From Lujinxingia sediminis (GTDB taxonomy: Bacteria > Myxococcota_A > Bradymonadia > Bradymonadales > Bradymonadaceae), in NCBI RefSeq assembly GCF_004005565.1, contig NZ_SADD01000009.1, forward strand, positions 1 to 64,000: a stretch of 64,000 nucleotides of DNA, in the 5' to 3' direction. The position numbers and the translations under genes were made by a program. The stretch's first letter is position 1, and each line of letters begins with the position of its first letter. Positions 9,265 through 17,616 of this stretch are shown here, piece after piece. The notes below the pieces were generated by a model, which made no database searches, had not been told where the DNA came from, and was given only the letters and a program-made list of their open reading frames with translations.

Positions 9265-10274
9265 GCGCTCCTCCCGAAGTTCAGAGTCAGTTCGTTTTCA
9301 CCGGCATCGGTGCCATTGCAGTGGATGGGCACATCGAAGGTCATCGCCCCGTCACCGCCGCGTCCAAACGATCCGAACTGCATCGAGGGGGCCGTGATCG
9401 TCAGGGTGTCGCCGTTGCTGTTCTCCAGGCTCACCACAAGCTCAAACGCCGTGCCGGCCTCAATGGCGGGTAGAAGCGTATTGAGAGCCGCTGAACGCCC
9501 CTTAAGCGTCATGCTTCCGGTGACGCGGTCCCCGGGAGAACGCTCAAGATGAACGTAGGAGAGGGTGGTATCGGCGGTGGTGCCGTCGCGGTCTTCACGC
9601 ACCTGCCAGTTGGTGCTGAAGTTCACACTTTCGACGGGATAGCTGACCGCATCCGCGGTGAGTTCTGCACCGACCATGATGAAGCGGTTTTCCTCTCCGC
9701 TGTAGACCGCAGGGGTGGCCGGTTTTGGCGTTGCCGAGGAGGGGAAGCTGGCGAACTTGCCCGTGAACTCGCCAGAGAGCCGAACCGGCTGTCCCATCTC
9801 GAGCGTGAGCGTCGAGTTGCCGCGCATGCCGGTGTAAACAACTTTTCGGGCGTTCTCTCCGTCATGCTCGATGAGGTATTCAACGAAGGTGCAGCTCGGC
9901 ACCTTCGTCATGTTGTCGCCGGTGACGAGGTTGTGCTCGTACGAGGGCGGCGGCCCAACGATGGCTTGCTGCGCCCAGTTGCTGGCGAGCAGCAGAGGGG
10001 TGACGGGCAGCGCCGGAGTTCCATTTGGATCCACGATGCCGGTCAGCGCGATTTCCCAGCTCACCGAAGCGCCGCCCTGGAACACGTCGTGCGATCTGCC
10101 GCTGTGCGTGGCGCGCATGCCTGCATCGGGCACAATCTCGTTGGTGGTGGTCGGGTTAAAGCTCAGAAATGCCAGAAACTCGGCGGGGTCACTCCCGACA
10201 AACGCGTCGTCTCCGTAGCTGCTTTCAGAGGCCACTGCCGTCAGGCGATTGACCAGGCTCAAGGTGCCTTCCAT
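9261..10274 (-). CDS. Major tail tube protein
   Basis: 337 residues from the ATG at 10274, which has AAGGAG seven bases upstream; an in-frame GTG or ATG further up lacks a ribosome site. The amino end (LTAVASESSYGDDAFVG) and beta-rich body match the general plan of siphovirus tail tube proteins, and a possible Ig-like or second beta domain occupies the last 130 residues. It is the first gene of the structural block, directly before the chaperone pair. No sheath gene precedes it, so the tail is predicted to be non-contractile. Family call rests on gene order and general composition. Confidence 0.7.
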   Translation of the reverse strand: MEGTLSLVNRLTAVASESSYGDDAFVGSDPAEFLAFLSFNPTTTNEIVPDAGMRATHSGRSHDVFQGGASVSWEIALTGIVDPNGTPALPVTPLLLASNWAQQAIVGPPPSYEHNLVTGDNMTKVPSCTFVEYLIEHDGENARKVVYTGMRGNSTLTLEMGQPVRLSGEFTGKFASFPSSATPKPATPAVYSGEENRFIMVGAELTADAVSYPVESVNFSTNWQVREDRDGTTADTTLSYVHLERSPGDRVTGSMTLKGRSAALNTLLPAIEAGTAFELVVSLENSNGDTLTITAPSMQFGSFGRGGDGAMTFDVPIHCNGTDAGENELTLNFGRSA

Positions 10275-10301
10275 ACGTCTCCTTGTGGGGCAAATCCCCA
10301 C

Positions 10302-10533
10302 GGGTTGATGGTGACGTGTTCGCTATAGAACGCCGTCACCGTGTTATGGGCCCCATGGCCCGGTTGTCAGAAACTCAACGCTGCTTCACGCTGCGATCAC
10401 CTGCGCTTTGTGTTGCGTCGTTGTGTGTTCCCTTCACAATGAGTCGGGAGCTGCACGTTTGAGCAGGTGTCGATCGGCGTTCGACCTGGTTTTATGCGGG
10501 TGATCAAGGGTGGGACAGGGGCCAAAACGTCGT
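10302..10533. other. Leader region upstream of the tail-tube gene
   Basis: No gene on either strand. It separates the small regulators from the structural tail genes and probably holds the tail operon promoter, though I see no convincing -35/-10 pair. It contains an inverted repeat, GGTGACG at 10310-10316 and CGTCACC at 10334-10340, with a second one (GTTC/GAAC) nested inside. Confidence 0.5.
10310..10340. repeat. Nested inverted repeat before the tail operon
   Basis: Outer arms of seven bases and inner arms of four bases around GCTATA. It may be an operator or an RNA hairpin; there is no T run, so it is not a standard terminator. Confidence 0.45.
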
Positions 10534-10800
10534 CTAATGGTGCGACGACACCGCCCGCTCCAGGAGTTTTGCGGCGCGCATGGTGGCGCGAAGCTCGCGG
10601 ACCTCTTCCTCGCGCTCCTGCAACCGGCGCTCGATCCAGCGCGCGCCGTCGGGCATCGCGCGTAACTCGCGCACCCGCTCGTAGAGGCGCAGCGCCGTGG
10701 AAGGGGGGCGCCCCCCGGCGTAACCCGCCTGACGGGCGGCCTCGCGGCTTCCGGCGCCGTTGAGCTTTGCGAGCACGTAACGTTCCGCCTTGCTGCTCAT
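10534..10800 (-). CDS. Small phage HTH-like protein
   Basis: 88 residues from the ATG at 10800, overlapping the previous gene by four bases. The amino half (SREAARQAGYAGG) resembles the helix-turn-helix of phage terminase small subunits and related DNA-binding proteins; the carboxyl half is a charged coiled coil with an ER/EE pattern. No large terminase follows. It may be a regulator or a remnant of a packaging gene. Confidence 0.6.
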   Translation of the reverse strand: MSSKAERYVLAKLNGAGSREAARQAGYAGGRPPSTALRLYERVRELRAMPDGARWIERRLQEREEEVRELRATMRAAKLLERAVSSHH

Positions 10801-11249
10801 GCGCCCTCCTTGATGTTCGCGGCGTGCTCCATACGGTGGCGGGCCAGCATCCGACGCTCGGCCAGGGCCTCCTCCACTCGCCCGTCCACCCGCTCGACCT
10901 TGCGGCCGACGGTGGTCTTCGACCATCCCTGGATCTCGCGGTAGGAGCGGTGGTGGATGCGCACCTCGCACCACACCGTCCAGTCCTCTTCCAGGCTGCG
11001 GTCGCGCGCCTGGGAAAACGCCGCCTCAAGCTCCCAGCGGGTGCTTAAGTCACGGATATGGCCGGGCTCCGGGGGAGGGGCGTGTTGAATGAAGAGGCCC
11101 ACGCTGCGGTAGTCCAGCGCCGAGAGCCCGCCGCATTGCAGCGCCAGGCGCAGGTAATGGTCGACGGCGTGCTCGGCGCTCACATAGCGGGGGAGGCGCT
11201 CTTCGCGCAGGGCGTCGGTGGAGAGGGTGAGGCTATTTTCAATAAACAT
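10797..11249 (-). CDS. Phage transcription-regulator-like protein
   Basis: 150 residues. Two in-frame ATG codons are available; the one at 11249 is better spaced from AGGAG than the one at 11255. The carboxyl half (VRIHHRSYREIQGWSKTTVG) reads like a sigma-region-4 or ArpU-type helix-turn-helix, which in phages switches on late genes. It is coupled to the following 88-residue gene by an ATGA overlap and lies between the repressor and the tail genes, the usual place for such an activator. The assignment is an inference from this pattern. Confidence 0.55.
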   Translation of the reverse strand: MFIENSLTLSTDALREERLPRYVSAEHAVDHYLRLALQCGGLSALDYRSVGLFIQHAPPPEPGHIRDLSTRWELEAAFSQARDRSLEEDWTVWCEVRIHHRSYREIQGWSKTTVGRKVERVDGRVEEALAERRMLARHRMEHAANIKEGA

Positions 11250-11297
11250 GCGCATGCTCCTATGCGTCGAAGTTGAACTGAGGAGCTGAACATGTTG

Positions 11298-11582
11298 TCA
11301 GTGTCTGCGGGGCTCGTCACGCGAAGTAACGTTACTTGAGTCGTTCGAATTCGAATCGCCTTCCGCAAGCAAGAGCTGGCGCGCTGCCTGCAGGTGGGCG
11401 ATTGGAGTTCGCCTCAGGCTGGCGATCTCATGAAGATCGAGCGTGCGCAGGAGCTCGGGCTGCCCCAGCCAGGGCAGAAGCCCCACCAGCGCCAGACGCA
11501 CCTCCGCCGAGAGGTCGCCGGTGAGCAGGCGGGTTGCGAGCGCAGTCTGTGTGGAATCCCCGGACATCATCACCTCAGTCAT
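11298..11582 (-). CDS. Small hypothetical protein of the phage regulatory block
   Basis: Up to 94 residues. GAGGTG inside the frame suggests that translation really begins at the ATG codons at 11570 or 11567 rather than at 11582. The sequence is helical and Leu-rich, with a possible helix-turn-helix around LDLHEIASLRRTPIAHL and a Ser/Asn-rich end. I do not recognise it. Confidence 0.45.
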   Translation of the reverse strand: MTEVMMSGDSTQTALATRLLTGDLSAEVRLALVGLLPWLGQPELLRTLDLHEIASLRRTPIAHLQAARQLLLAEGDSNSNDSSNVTSRDEPRRH

Positions 11583-11684
11583 CTAAACAGGTGAGCAGTA
11601 TGCGGGGACGATAAACCCGGGGTCAACGCCTGGAAAGGTGTCAGGATCATCGTATAGCGATAAATAAAGCCTAAGGCGCTGACA

Positions 11685-12209
11685 TTAAAGCGGGTTTTTC
11701 TGCAGAAATTCGGGGGGAAAGGTCAATGTGAAGACCCATTCGACCCGGCCGATGCGATCGACCCAGGGGCTGTCTACGACCGCTGGAAGATGGGTTTGAA
11801 CCCACTCGGGAGGCAGATTGGCGCGTTCATAGAGCTCGGCGGTGGTGACCACGACCACGCCGGTCTCCGCGTCTAGAAATGCCGGCAATGTCGCCAGGAT
11901 CAACGCGACGTGCGGATCCAGACCGGCCAGCGCGATGGCGTTTCGCCAGGCGTTGATTCCGGCGTCGCTGCGCACGAAGGTGGTGGTCTCGGCCTGCGCC
12001 TGAGCCCGGGTGTTGAGCCCTGCCGCCAGGCGGCGTAGATGGGTCACGCTGATCTCCAGCGCCCCGGCGATCTCGCTGACGCGATTGTCGGGAGGATCGC
12101 TGGCCTCCCACCGCGAGATCGTCATCTTCGAGACACCCAGCCGATCGCCGAGTTCTTCCTGGCTGTAACCCTTCTCCGTTCGAAGCTGGCGTATCGCGAG
12201 GCTAAGCAT
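11685..12209 (-). CDS. XRE-family repressor-like protein
   Basis: About 174 residues from the ATG at 12209. Residues 4-35 form a clear XRE/Cro-CI helix-turn-helix (GYSQEELGDRLGVSKMTISR). The carboxyl part is not a LexA-type peptidase: no Ser-Lys autocleavage motif was seen, and it reads as a small mixed alpha/beta domain of unknown kind. No ribosome site precedes the ATG at 12209 or the alternative at 12257, so a leaderless message is possible. It is divergent from the XRE gene at 12405, the layout of a lysogeny switch. Confidence 0.75.
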   Translation of the reverse strand: MLSLAIRQLRTEKGYSQEELGDRLGVSKMTISRWEASDPPDNRVSEIAGALEISVTHLRRLAAGLNTRAQAQAETTTFVRSDAGINAWRNAIALAGLDPHVALILATLPAFLDAETGVVVVTTAELYERANLPPEWVQTHLPAVVDSPWVDRIGRVEWVFTLTFPPEFLQKNPL

Positions 12210-12404
12210 GGGGGGCTCGGGGCGGGATGGATGAGTATCAACGCGGGAATCGCGCATCTCGGATAGTACCGATTCGAGAGAATTGCAATCCGCTCTTGCT
12301 GTGTAACGTGGCTAACGGTACATGTGTTCAGGTTGCTATGACGAGGCCGGATGAGCTGGCCTTGCTGGCGACGTCCTGATGCACGAGAGATAGGAGGTGC
12401 CATC
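12210..12404. promoter_or_regulatory. Divergent promoter/operator region between two XRE genes
   Basis: The two regulators are transcribed away from each other from this stretch. GTACCG at 12266-12271 and CGGTAC at 12316-12321 form an inverted pair 50 bases apart, and TAACG is repeated at 12304-12308 and 12313-12317. These are candidate half-sites; no consensus promoter was identified with confidence. Confidence 0.45.
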
Positions 12405-12914
12405 GTGATGCATTCAAGCGTGAGCAGGGAGCAAGGGCCACAGGAGCTGTCGGATCTGCGGGCCCGCGAGGGCTGGACCCAGAGGGAGCTGGCAAAGAGG
12501 CTCGGGGTGAGTCACACCACGGTCAGCTACTGGGAGCGCCACGGTTTACCCCGGGGGCGACGAGGAGATATCGCGCGCGTTTTCGGCCTCAACGCTACGC
12601 AGATTCGGTGCCTGACAGCTTCCGCTGAGGTTTCGGGAGCTGGCCGAGAATCCCTCGTCCCGCTCGGCCAGCTGGAGCTCGCTCGTCTTGAGCGTGACGC
12701 CGCCCGCCGCGCCTACGACGAGCTGGCCGATGACCTGAACACCACCATCCGCGAGCTTGTCGATGCCCTGGAGTTTTACGCCGACTACGCCACCTACATG
12801 ATCCCGGACGAGTCCCGACTGAGGATCGTCAAGGCCGGCTACCGTCGCCCCATACTCGCCGACGGGGGCTGCAGAGCGCGTGTAGCGCTGGGGGAGGAGG
12901 GGGGAGGGAATTGA
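12405..12914 (+). CDS. XRE regulator fused to a phage early-protein motif
   Basis: 169 residues from the GTG at 12405 (or the ATG at 12408); AGGAGG lies seven bases before the GTG. An XRE helix-turn-helix (WTQRELAKRLGVSHTTVSYW) fills the first 60 residues. After a helical linker comes ALEFYADYATY and then DGGCRARVALGEE, a combination found at the ends of many small phage early proteins. The fusion supports a phage origin. It is probably the Cro-like partner of the divergent repressor, but could regulate something else. Confidence 0.7.
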   Translation: MMHSSVSREQGPQELSDLRAREGWTQRELAKRLGVSHTTVSYWERHGLPRGRRGDIARVFGLNATQIRCLTASAEVSGAGRESLVPLGQLELARLERDAARRAYDELADDLNTTIRELVDALEFYADYATYMIPDESRLRIVKAGYRRPILADGGCRARVALGEEGGGN

Positions 12915-13069
12915 GCAGGAGACCTGACTCCGTATGTGTGTAGGCTGAGTTTTGACCACACACCTCGAAGGTGAAGACATATTCTGCTAAGAATCTCAGC
13001 GCTCTCTAAACGTTGTCTGATTTCCAAAAAAAGACATGATTCGACCTCACCCGAACCCGGGGTTTCACC

Positions 13070-14050
13070 ATGCTTCTCCGCGTCCTGATGCTCACGCTAC
13101 TCGCCCTCTCGCTCGCCTGCGGAGACTCCGAGCCCGGCACCCAATCGCAACCTCGCGACACCGGAAGCGACATCTCCGAGCCCGATACGGATACTTCGCC
13201 CGACGCTGACACGGGCGAGGAGCTTGACGCGGGCGAGGAGCCTGACGCGGGCGAGGAGCCTGACGCGGGCGAGGAGCTTGACGCGGGCGAGGACACCGAC
13301 ACGAGCGATGAACCCGACGCGGATGCCGATGTCGACGCCCCTGACTGCACCTGCGACGCCGCCACCGAGTGCTGCGACGGCTGCGACCCCATCAACGCCG
13401 GCACCTCCTGCGACGATGGCCTGGAATGCACCCTGGGCACCACCTGCCAGCCCAACGGCACCTGCGGCGAACCCACCGGCTCCCCATGCGACGCGCTGAT
13501 CGACCACCCGGAATGCCAGAGCGTGAGCTGCGACGAGGTTACGGGCTGCAGCGCCGTGCTCCCCGCACGCAACGGGTTCGCCTGCGAGACCGACACAGAA
13601 GATCTCCGCGTCATCGACGGCACCTGCCAGGCCGGCGAGTGCGTCGGCCGAGTCTGCACCTGCGATGAAGAGAGCTCATGCTGCAACGGCTGCGAGCCGA
13701 TCGCAGAGGACGAAGCCTGTGACGACGGCAACCCTGACACCGGTGGAGATAGCTGCCAGGCCGGGGCGTGTGTGGGTGAGCCTTGCAATTGTGATGAGGA
13801 GACGGCGTGTTGCGATGGGTGCTTTTTGGAGCCGGCTGGAACGCAGTGTGGGGAGGAGATGTTGGACTGGTTCTATGAATGCGCCAGCCACAACACGCGT
13901 TACCGATTCCAGCGTTATGCGGGCTGCACCGGCGACTCACCGATATGTTCCGAAGAGCCAGAGCATAGGGTGGCAATCCAACAACCTTATGAGCGTGACT
14001 GTCCACTTGGTGAGGTTTGTTATCCCCATGGCGGTTGCGGTTATCCCTGA
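13070..14050 (+). CDS. Cys-rich surface lipoprotein with acidic repeats
   Basis: 326 residues. A lipobox (LSLAC) ends the signal peptide at about residue 17. Residues 47-80 are a DAGEE repeat encoded by five 18-bp units. The rest has three modules of the form CDEE-x-x-CC-x-GC, each followed by a longer Cys-containing stretch, giving more than 30 Cys. Such Cys modules are common in secreted myxobacterial proteins of unknown function. The last bases overlap the stop of the convergent baseplate J remnant by ten. It could be host cargo next to the phage island rather than a phage gene. Confidence 0.75.
   Translation: MLLRVLMLTLLALSLACGDSEPGTQSQPRDTGSDISEPDTDTSPDADTGEELDAGEEPDAGEEPDAGEELDAGEDTDTSDEPDADADVDAPDCTCDAATECCDGCDPINAGTSCDDGLECTLGTTCQPNGTCGEPTGSPCDALIDHPECQSVSCDEVTGCSAVLPARNGFACETDTEDLRVIDGTCQAGECVGRVCTCDEESSCCNGCEPIAEDEACDDGNPDTGGDSCQAGACVGEPCNCDEETACCDGCFLEPAGTQCGEEMLDWFYECASHNTRYRFQRYAGCTGDSPICSEEPEHRVAIQQPYERDCPLGEVCYPHGGCGYP
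13208..13297 (+). repeat. Five tandem 18-bp repeats
   Basis: Unit GACGCGGGCGAGGAGCYT, five copies with the first and last slightly changed, coding for DAGEEx twice per... one six-residue unit per copy. Copy number is likely to vary by slippage. Confidence 0.9.
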
Positions 14051-15153
14051 ATGACGGTTGCGCCACTTTGCGCAGCGAGCTGGTAAGGCTCGACGGCGAC
14101 ATCATCAGGCTGACCGTCGAAGAGCACCTCGACACCCGTGATCCCTTCAATCTTTGCAATCTCCACGATCAGGGGCAGACGTCGAGCAGTGTCACCCACT
14201 CCCAATGACTCAAAATACTTTTCGACGGTGCTCTCTACTTCTTCACTCACGCTCGCTGCCGTCACACCTTCAACTTCCACCGTCACATCGACGGTGACTG
14301 CCTCGGCATAGCTCCACTGCACCACGGTCTGGGCCCCGTCGGCGGTGGTCACCGTCCATTTCTCGTCGTTGCCAGCGGTGCGCACGCCTGCGGTCAGCGC
14401 GTGATATAACAGCTTGGCCACCTCCTCTGTTTGGGTGGAGTTCTCCAACGCCCCGTCGATACCCTGCCCGTAGATGTAGACCACTGCGCTATGCGGCGGC
14501 GCCTCTACCCCGGCAACCATCCTGGTGCTGTTGGTGGGGTTGTCGAAGACCTGGGCGCTGGTGATGAAGCTGAACTCCAAGAGCTTCCCGCGAATCACCG
14601 CACAACTCGACCCGCCCTGAATCTGCAGCGAGAACGCCCGACGCTGCCGAAGCTGGGCATCAGTCTCCCGGTCGATGCCCCGGGTAGCAGCCTGCGGGTT
14701 GGTGACGCTGAGCCAGCCCGCCACCGGGGTGACGATCTTGGTGATGGTGCCGGGTTCTGCGCCGAGCTCGCCCACCACTTCCGAGCGCGCGGCCACCAGC
14801 GCCACGCCCTGTCCGGTTCCATCGTCGGTAAGGGGGGCGGCCTTGGTGGTGCGCCAGCGCTGGCGAGCGGTGTCCTCGACAATCTGCCCGGCTGGCACCG
14901 TCACACCGCTATCACCTGTGAGCTTGAGCTCCACGGTCGCTGGCTGGGCTTGCCGGCGAATCACTCGCGTCAGCGCACAGCGCTTGTCCAGATGAATGCC
15001 CGACGCCGTGGCCGGGTCCTGCGCGTCGTAAACGGCATGCAGAAGCTGCGCGTTCTGGTCGAGCTGCTGGGCCATCAACGCGGTGATGTTGCCCAGGAAG
15101 GTGTCGCGTCCCCGGTCGATGTGAAGACGGGGCTCAGCCACCTTCCCAAACAA
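14041..15153 (-). pseudogene. Baseplate J-like protein, amino end missing
   Basis: About 370 residues that match the phage baseplate J family from its inner core onward: a helix with QDPATASGIHLDKRCALTRV (the family's SATG-x-x-LD region), then the VTVPAGQIV beta segment, and a carboxyl domain ending in a repeated alpha/beta unit. The roughly 35 residues normally found before this are absent: an in-frame stop lies five codons upstream and the frame opens with TTG without a ribosome site. It is alone, with no other baseplate gene beside it. I take it as a decaying remnant of a contractile-tail phage; a short functional form cannot be excluded. Confidence 0.65.
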
Positions 15154-15305
15154 CCCCGCCGGGGCTTATGCTTAAGCTCGGGGTTTCTCCACCCCACTCC
15201 GATACACCTCTGGCGCTGCTTTGTATCAAAATGCTCCGGCCGACCTTGCACCTGTCCGACTGACCTCGCCAGGGCACCGCCGGCCCCCCCGACTCGGGAG
15301 TTTGA

Positions 15306-15974
15306 ATGGATGTTGCTACTCGCCACCGCGATCCCCGGCTGCGATATGCCTTCTCTGGCACTGTCAGCACACTGGCCATGAGCGTTGTCTGCACCCTCGG
15401 CGTGGGCTGCGCCGAACCCGGGACCGAGACGTCGCCAGCGCATGCCTCATCCCAACCCCTCGTCACCCTGGAGCGCTCCGAGCCCCGGGCTGAGGCTGCG
15501 GCCGACGCGTCATTCAAAACCATCGAGCCTGACCGGGAGGCCGCCGCCCGGGCCGAACGCCTCTCCCCCGAGCGCGTCTCGGAGGACGTGCTCAAACTCG
15601 CCGTCGCCTCACCGGTGCCGGTGCTGCTCCCCGACCATGACGCGCTCCTGGCCACCCTGCAGCTGACCACCGGCCCCACCTGGTATGGTGCGTCCATGCG
15701 CGGCGAGGATTTTGGGGTGGTGATCCACGGCACCAACGCCCGGCACAGCCTGCCGGGAAGCGGCCTCAAAGAACATCCGGACGCGCAGGCCGGCCGCCCC
15801 GTCTTAAGCCGCACCCACGCCATCGTCACTGTAAGTTTTGAGAGCTTCGACGTGGCCTATTCGCTGGATATCGACTGCCAGGACCCGCTCAAGAACCCGC
15901 GCTGCGCCGAAGACGCGTTTGCCTGGGAGTTGGTCGAAGGGCTGAAGCTACTCGGAGCGGAGGCCACACGATGA
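15306..15974 (+). CDS. Predicted lipoprotein upstream of an M23 peptidase
   Basis: 222 residues from an ATG with GGGAG five bases upstream. After an Arg-rich start there is a hydrophobic stretch ending in LGVGC, a lipobox at about residue 35; a second possible start is at 15378. The mature protein has a linker rich in Ala, Glu and Arg followed by a compact domain of about 130 residues with no motif I know. Its stop overlaps the start of the following peptidase by four bases, so the two are translationally coupled and may act together at the envelope. Confidence 0.65.
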   Translation: MDVATRHRDPRLRYAFSGTVSTLAMSVVCTLGVGCAEPGTETSPAHASSQPLVTLERSEPRAEAAADASFKTIEPDREAAARAERLSPERVSEDVLKLAVASPVPVLLPDHDALLATLQLTTGPTWYGASMRGEDFGVVIHGTNARHSLPGSGLKEHPDAQAGRPVLSRTHAIVTVSFESFDVAYSLDIDCQDPLKNPRCAEDAFAWELVEGLKLLGAEATR

Positions 15975-17407
15975 AGTCAATGACGTTGAAGACCTTTAAG
16001 ACGTTCGTATCTGGCGCCATCTTCGGCCTGGGCGCGGCACTCGTTGCGATGCCGGCGCAGGCCGAAGAGTTCACCTACCAGCCTCCCGGTCAGCTCGTGG
16101 ATGGCAGCGGCACCGGGCGCGTCGACTACACGGTCCACGTGCCCGGAATGCGTTTTCCGATCGAGCAGGCCCCGGCCTACCCCAACTCCCAGGTCTGGGG
16201 ACACGGGGGCATGAACGGCCCCGGCGGCGGCCAGTGCGACCCGGGCAACTACAGCTACCCCTGGTGGGATAACTACTGTGAGACGCGCTCCTGGGATATG
16301 CCCCTTTGTCCGGGAGGCCAGGGCCACCAGGGGCAGGACATTCGCGCGGCGACCTGCGATAACAAGACCCACTGGACCGTGGCCGCCGAGGCCGGCACGA
16401 TCACCAACGTCGGCACCTACTCGGTCTACCTGATGACGGCCGACGGCACCCTGCACCGCTACCTGCATATGGACCCGGCCACCCTGGCCGTCTCCACGGG
16501 CGATACGGTTGCGGCCGGCGACAGGTTGGGGCTTGTCTCCAACGCCTTCGGTGGCACGCCCACAACCATTCATCTTCACTATGACATCCGCCGCAATGTC
16601 AGCCCGCACGGCCAGGTCTACATCCCCGCCTACATGTCGCTGGTGACCTCCTACCAGGAACTCATCGGGCAGCCCGCCGAGCCCTGCGGCCTCATCGGTG
16701 CTGAGGGCGGGGTGATCGACAATGACGACGCCTGCTTTCAACTTCTGGGCAATGCCGGGACCTGGCGCACCGAAGAGGTCGGCCACGGTGGAAGTCTCAA
16801 CTGGACCTATGCCTGGGACTCCCCGGACCCCGATGGCTACGCCCGCTGGAGCCTGCACGTCGAAGAGCCCGGCGACTATGAGCTGGAGGTCTACATCGAG
16901 CCGACCATCGCCAGCAGCGCTCGGGCGCGCTACAGCCTCTTTGCCGATGGTCAGCAGCACGATCTTCGTCTCGACCAGGGCGCGGCCAGCGGGTGGACCT
17001 CCCTCGGAACCTTTCGCTTGAGCGGGGAGAGCGGCGAACGCCTGGAGATCTACGACAACAGTGGCGAGGCCTTTGCGGATCGTCTGCAGTTCGTGGCGGA
17101 CGCGTTGCGGCTGACGCGTCAGGGCGTTGAGGAGCCCGAGGTTGACGCTGGCGAGACCGACGCGGATCAACCTGATGCCGGCCAGAGCGATGCGGGGCAG
17201 GGCGATGGAGGAAGCGGGGATTCCGACGCCGGCGCTCAACCCGACGCCGGCGCTCAACCCGATGCCGGCGACGGGTCCGACGAGCGCATGCTCGACGAGA
17301 ACTCCTGCGTGGGCTGCTCCTCCACCGACGCCGGCGGAACCTCGGTTCTGATGCTCGTGGTGATGGTCGGGCTGCTCGCCAGGCGGCGCGTACTGCGTAC
17401 GCGCTGA
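15971..17407 (+). CDS. Secreted M23-type peptidase with golvesin-like domain and C-terminal anchor
   Basis: 478 residues. Signal peptide to about residue 30 (cleavage after AQA). The M23 domain lies at about 110-225, with GHQGQD (first His and Asp ligands) and HLHYD (HxH motif), so zinc binding looks intact and peptidoglycan or protein hydrolysis is likely. Residues 245-380 resemble the golvesin/Xly carbohydrate- or wall-binding domain. An Asp/Ala-rich linker with repeated DAGAQP follows, then CVGCSS, a hydrophobic segment and ARRRVLRTR: the layout of a MYXO-CTERM sorting tail. It therefore probably ends up anchored at the outer surface. Confidence 0.8.
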   Translation: MKSMTLKTFKTFVSGAIFGLGAALVAMPAQAEEFTYQPPGQLVDGSGTGRVDYTVHVPGMRFPIEQAPAYPNSQVWGHGGMNGPGGGQCDPGNYSYPWWDNYCETRSWDMPLCPGGQGHQGQDIRAATCDNKTHWTVAAEAGTITNVGTYSVYLMTADGTLHRYLHMDPATLAVSTGDTVAAGDRLGLVSNAFGGTPTTIHLHYDIRRNVSPHGQVYIPAYMSLVTSYQELIGQPAEPCGLIGAEGGVIDNDDACFQLLGNAGTWRTEEVGHGGSLNWTYAWDSPDPDGYARWSLHVEEPGDYELEVYIEPTIASSARARYSLFADGQQHDLRLDQGAASGWTSLGTFRLSGESGERLEIYDNSGEAFADRLQFVADALRLTRQGVEEPEVDAGETDADQPDAGQSDAGQGDGGSGDSDAGAQPDAGAQPDAGDGSDERMLDENSCVGCSSTDAGGTSVLMLVVMVGLLARRRVLRTR

Positions 17408-17431
17408 GCGCGTACAAGGCCTTCCCAAATG

Positions 17432-17467
17432 AAAAACCCCCGACGCCGGAAGGCGTCGGGGGTTTTT
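17432..17467. terminator. Bidirectional intrinsic terminator
   Basis: A perfect palindrome with a GC-rich stem of eleven pairs (CCCCCGACGCC), a GGAA loop and A5/T5 flanks, between the peptidase gene and the tRNA. Confidence 0.95.
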
Positions 17468-17484
17468 CGTTTACGCTCTGTGTA

Positions 17485-17556
17485 AGCGGGTGATGGGATT
17501 TGAACCCACGACCTTCAGCTTGGGAAGCTGACACTCTACCGCTGAGTTACACCCGC
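17485..17556 (-). tRNA. tRNA-Gly (anticodon CCC)
   Basis: On the minus strand there is a seven-pair acceptor stem (GCGGGTG with CACCCGC), a D arm with AGCGGTAGA, an anticodon loop TTCCCAA and a T arm with GGTTCAAATCC. The discriminator is U, usual for glycine. CCA is not encoded. Confidence 0.95.
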
Positions 17557-17616
17557 AGATCGTCCGATTAGATTAGGCAGTTGTGCGGAAGCGTCAAGCC
17601 TAAAGTGCGTTGGCCC

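Noticed and set aside
10397-11029. A 210-codon minus-strand frame over the small phage regulators
   Set aside because: Very Arg/Pro/Ala-rich, covers two overlapping small genes with good starts; a shadow.
17485-17556. tRNA-Gly as the integration site of the phage island
   Set aside because: No copy of the tRNA end was seen at the other side of the island, no integrase is present, and two host-like genes and a terminator lie between.
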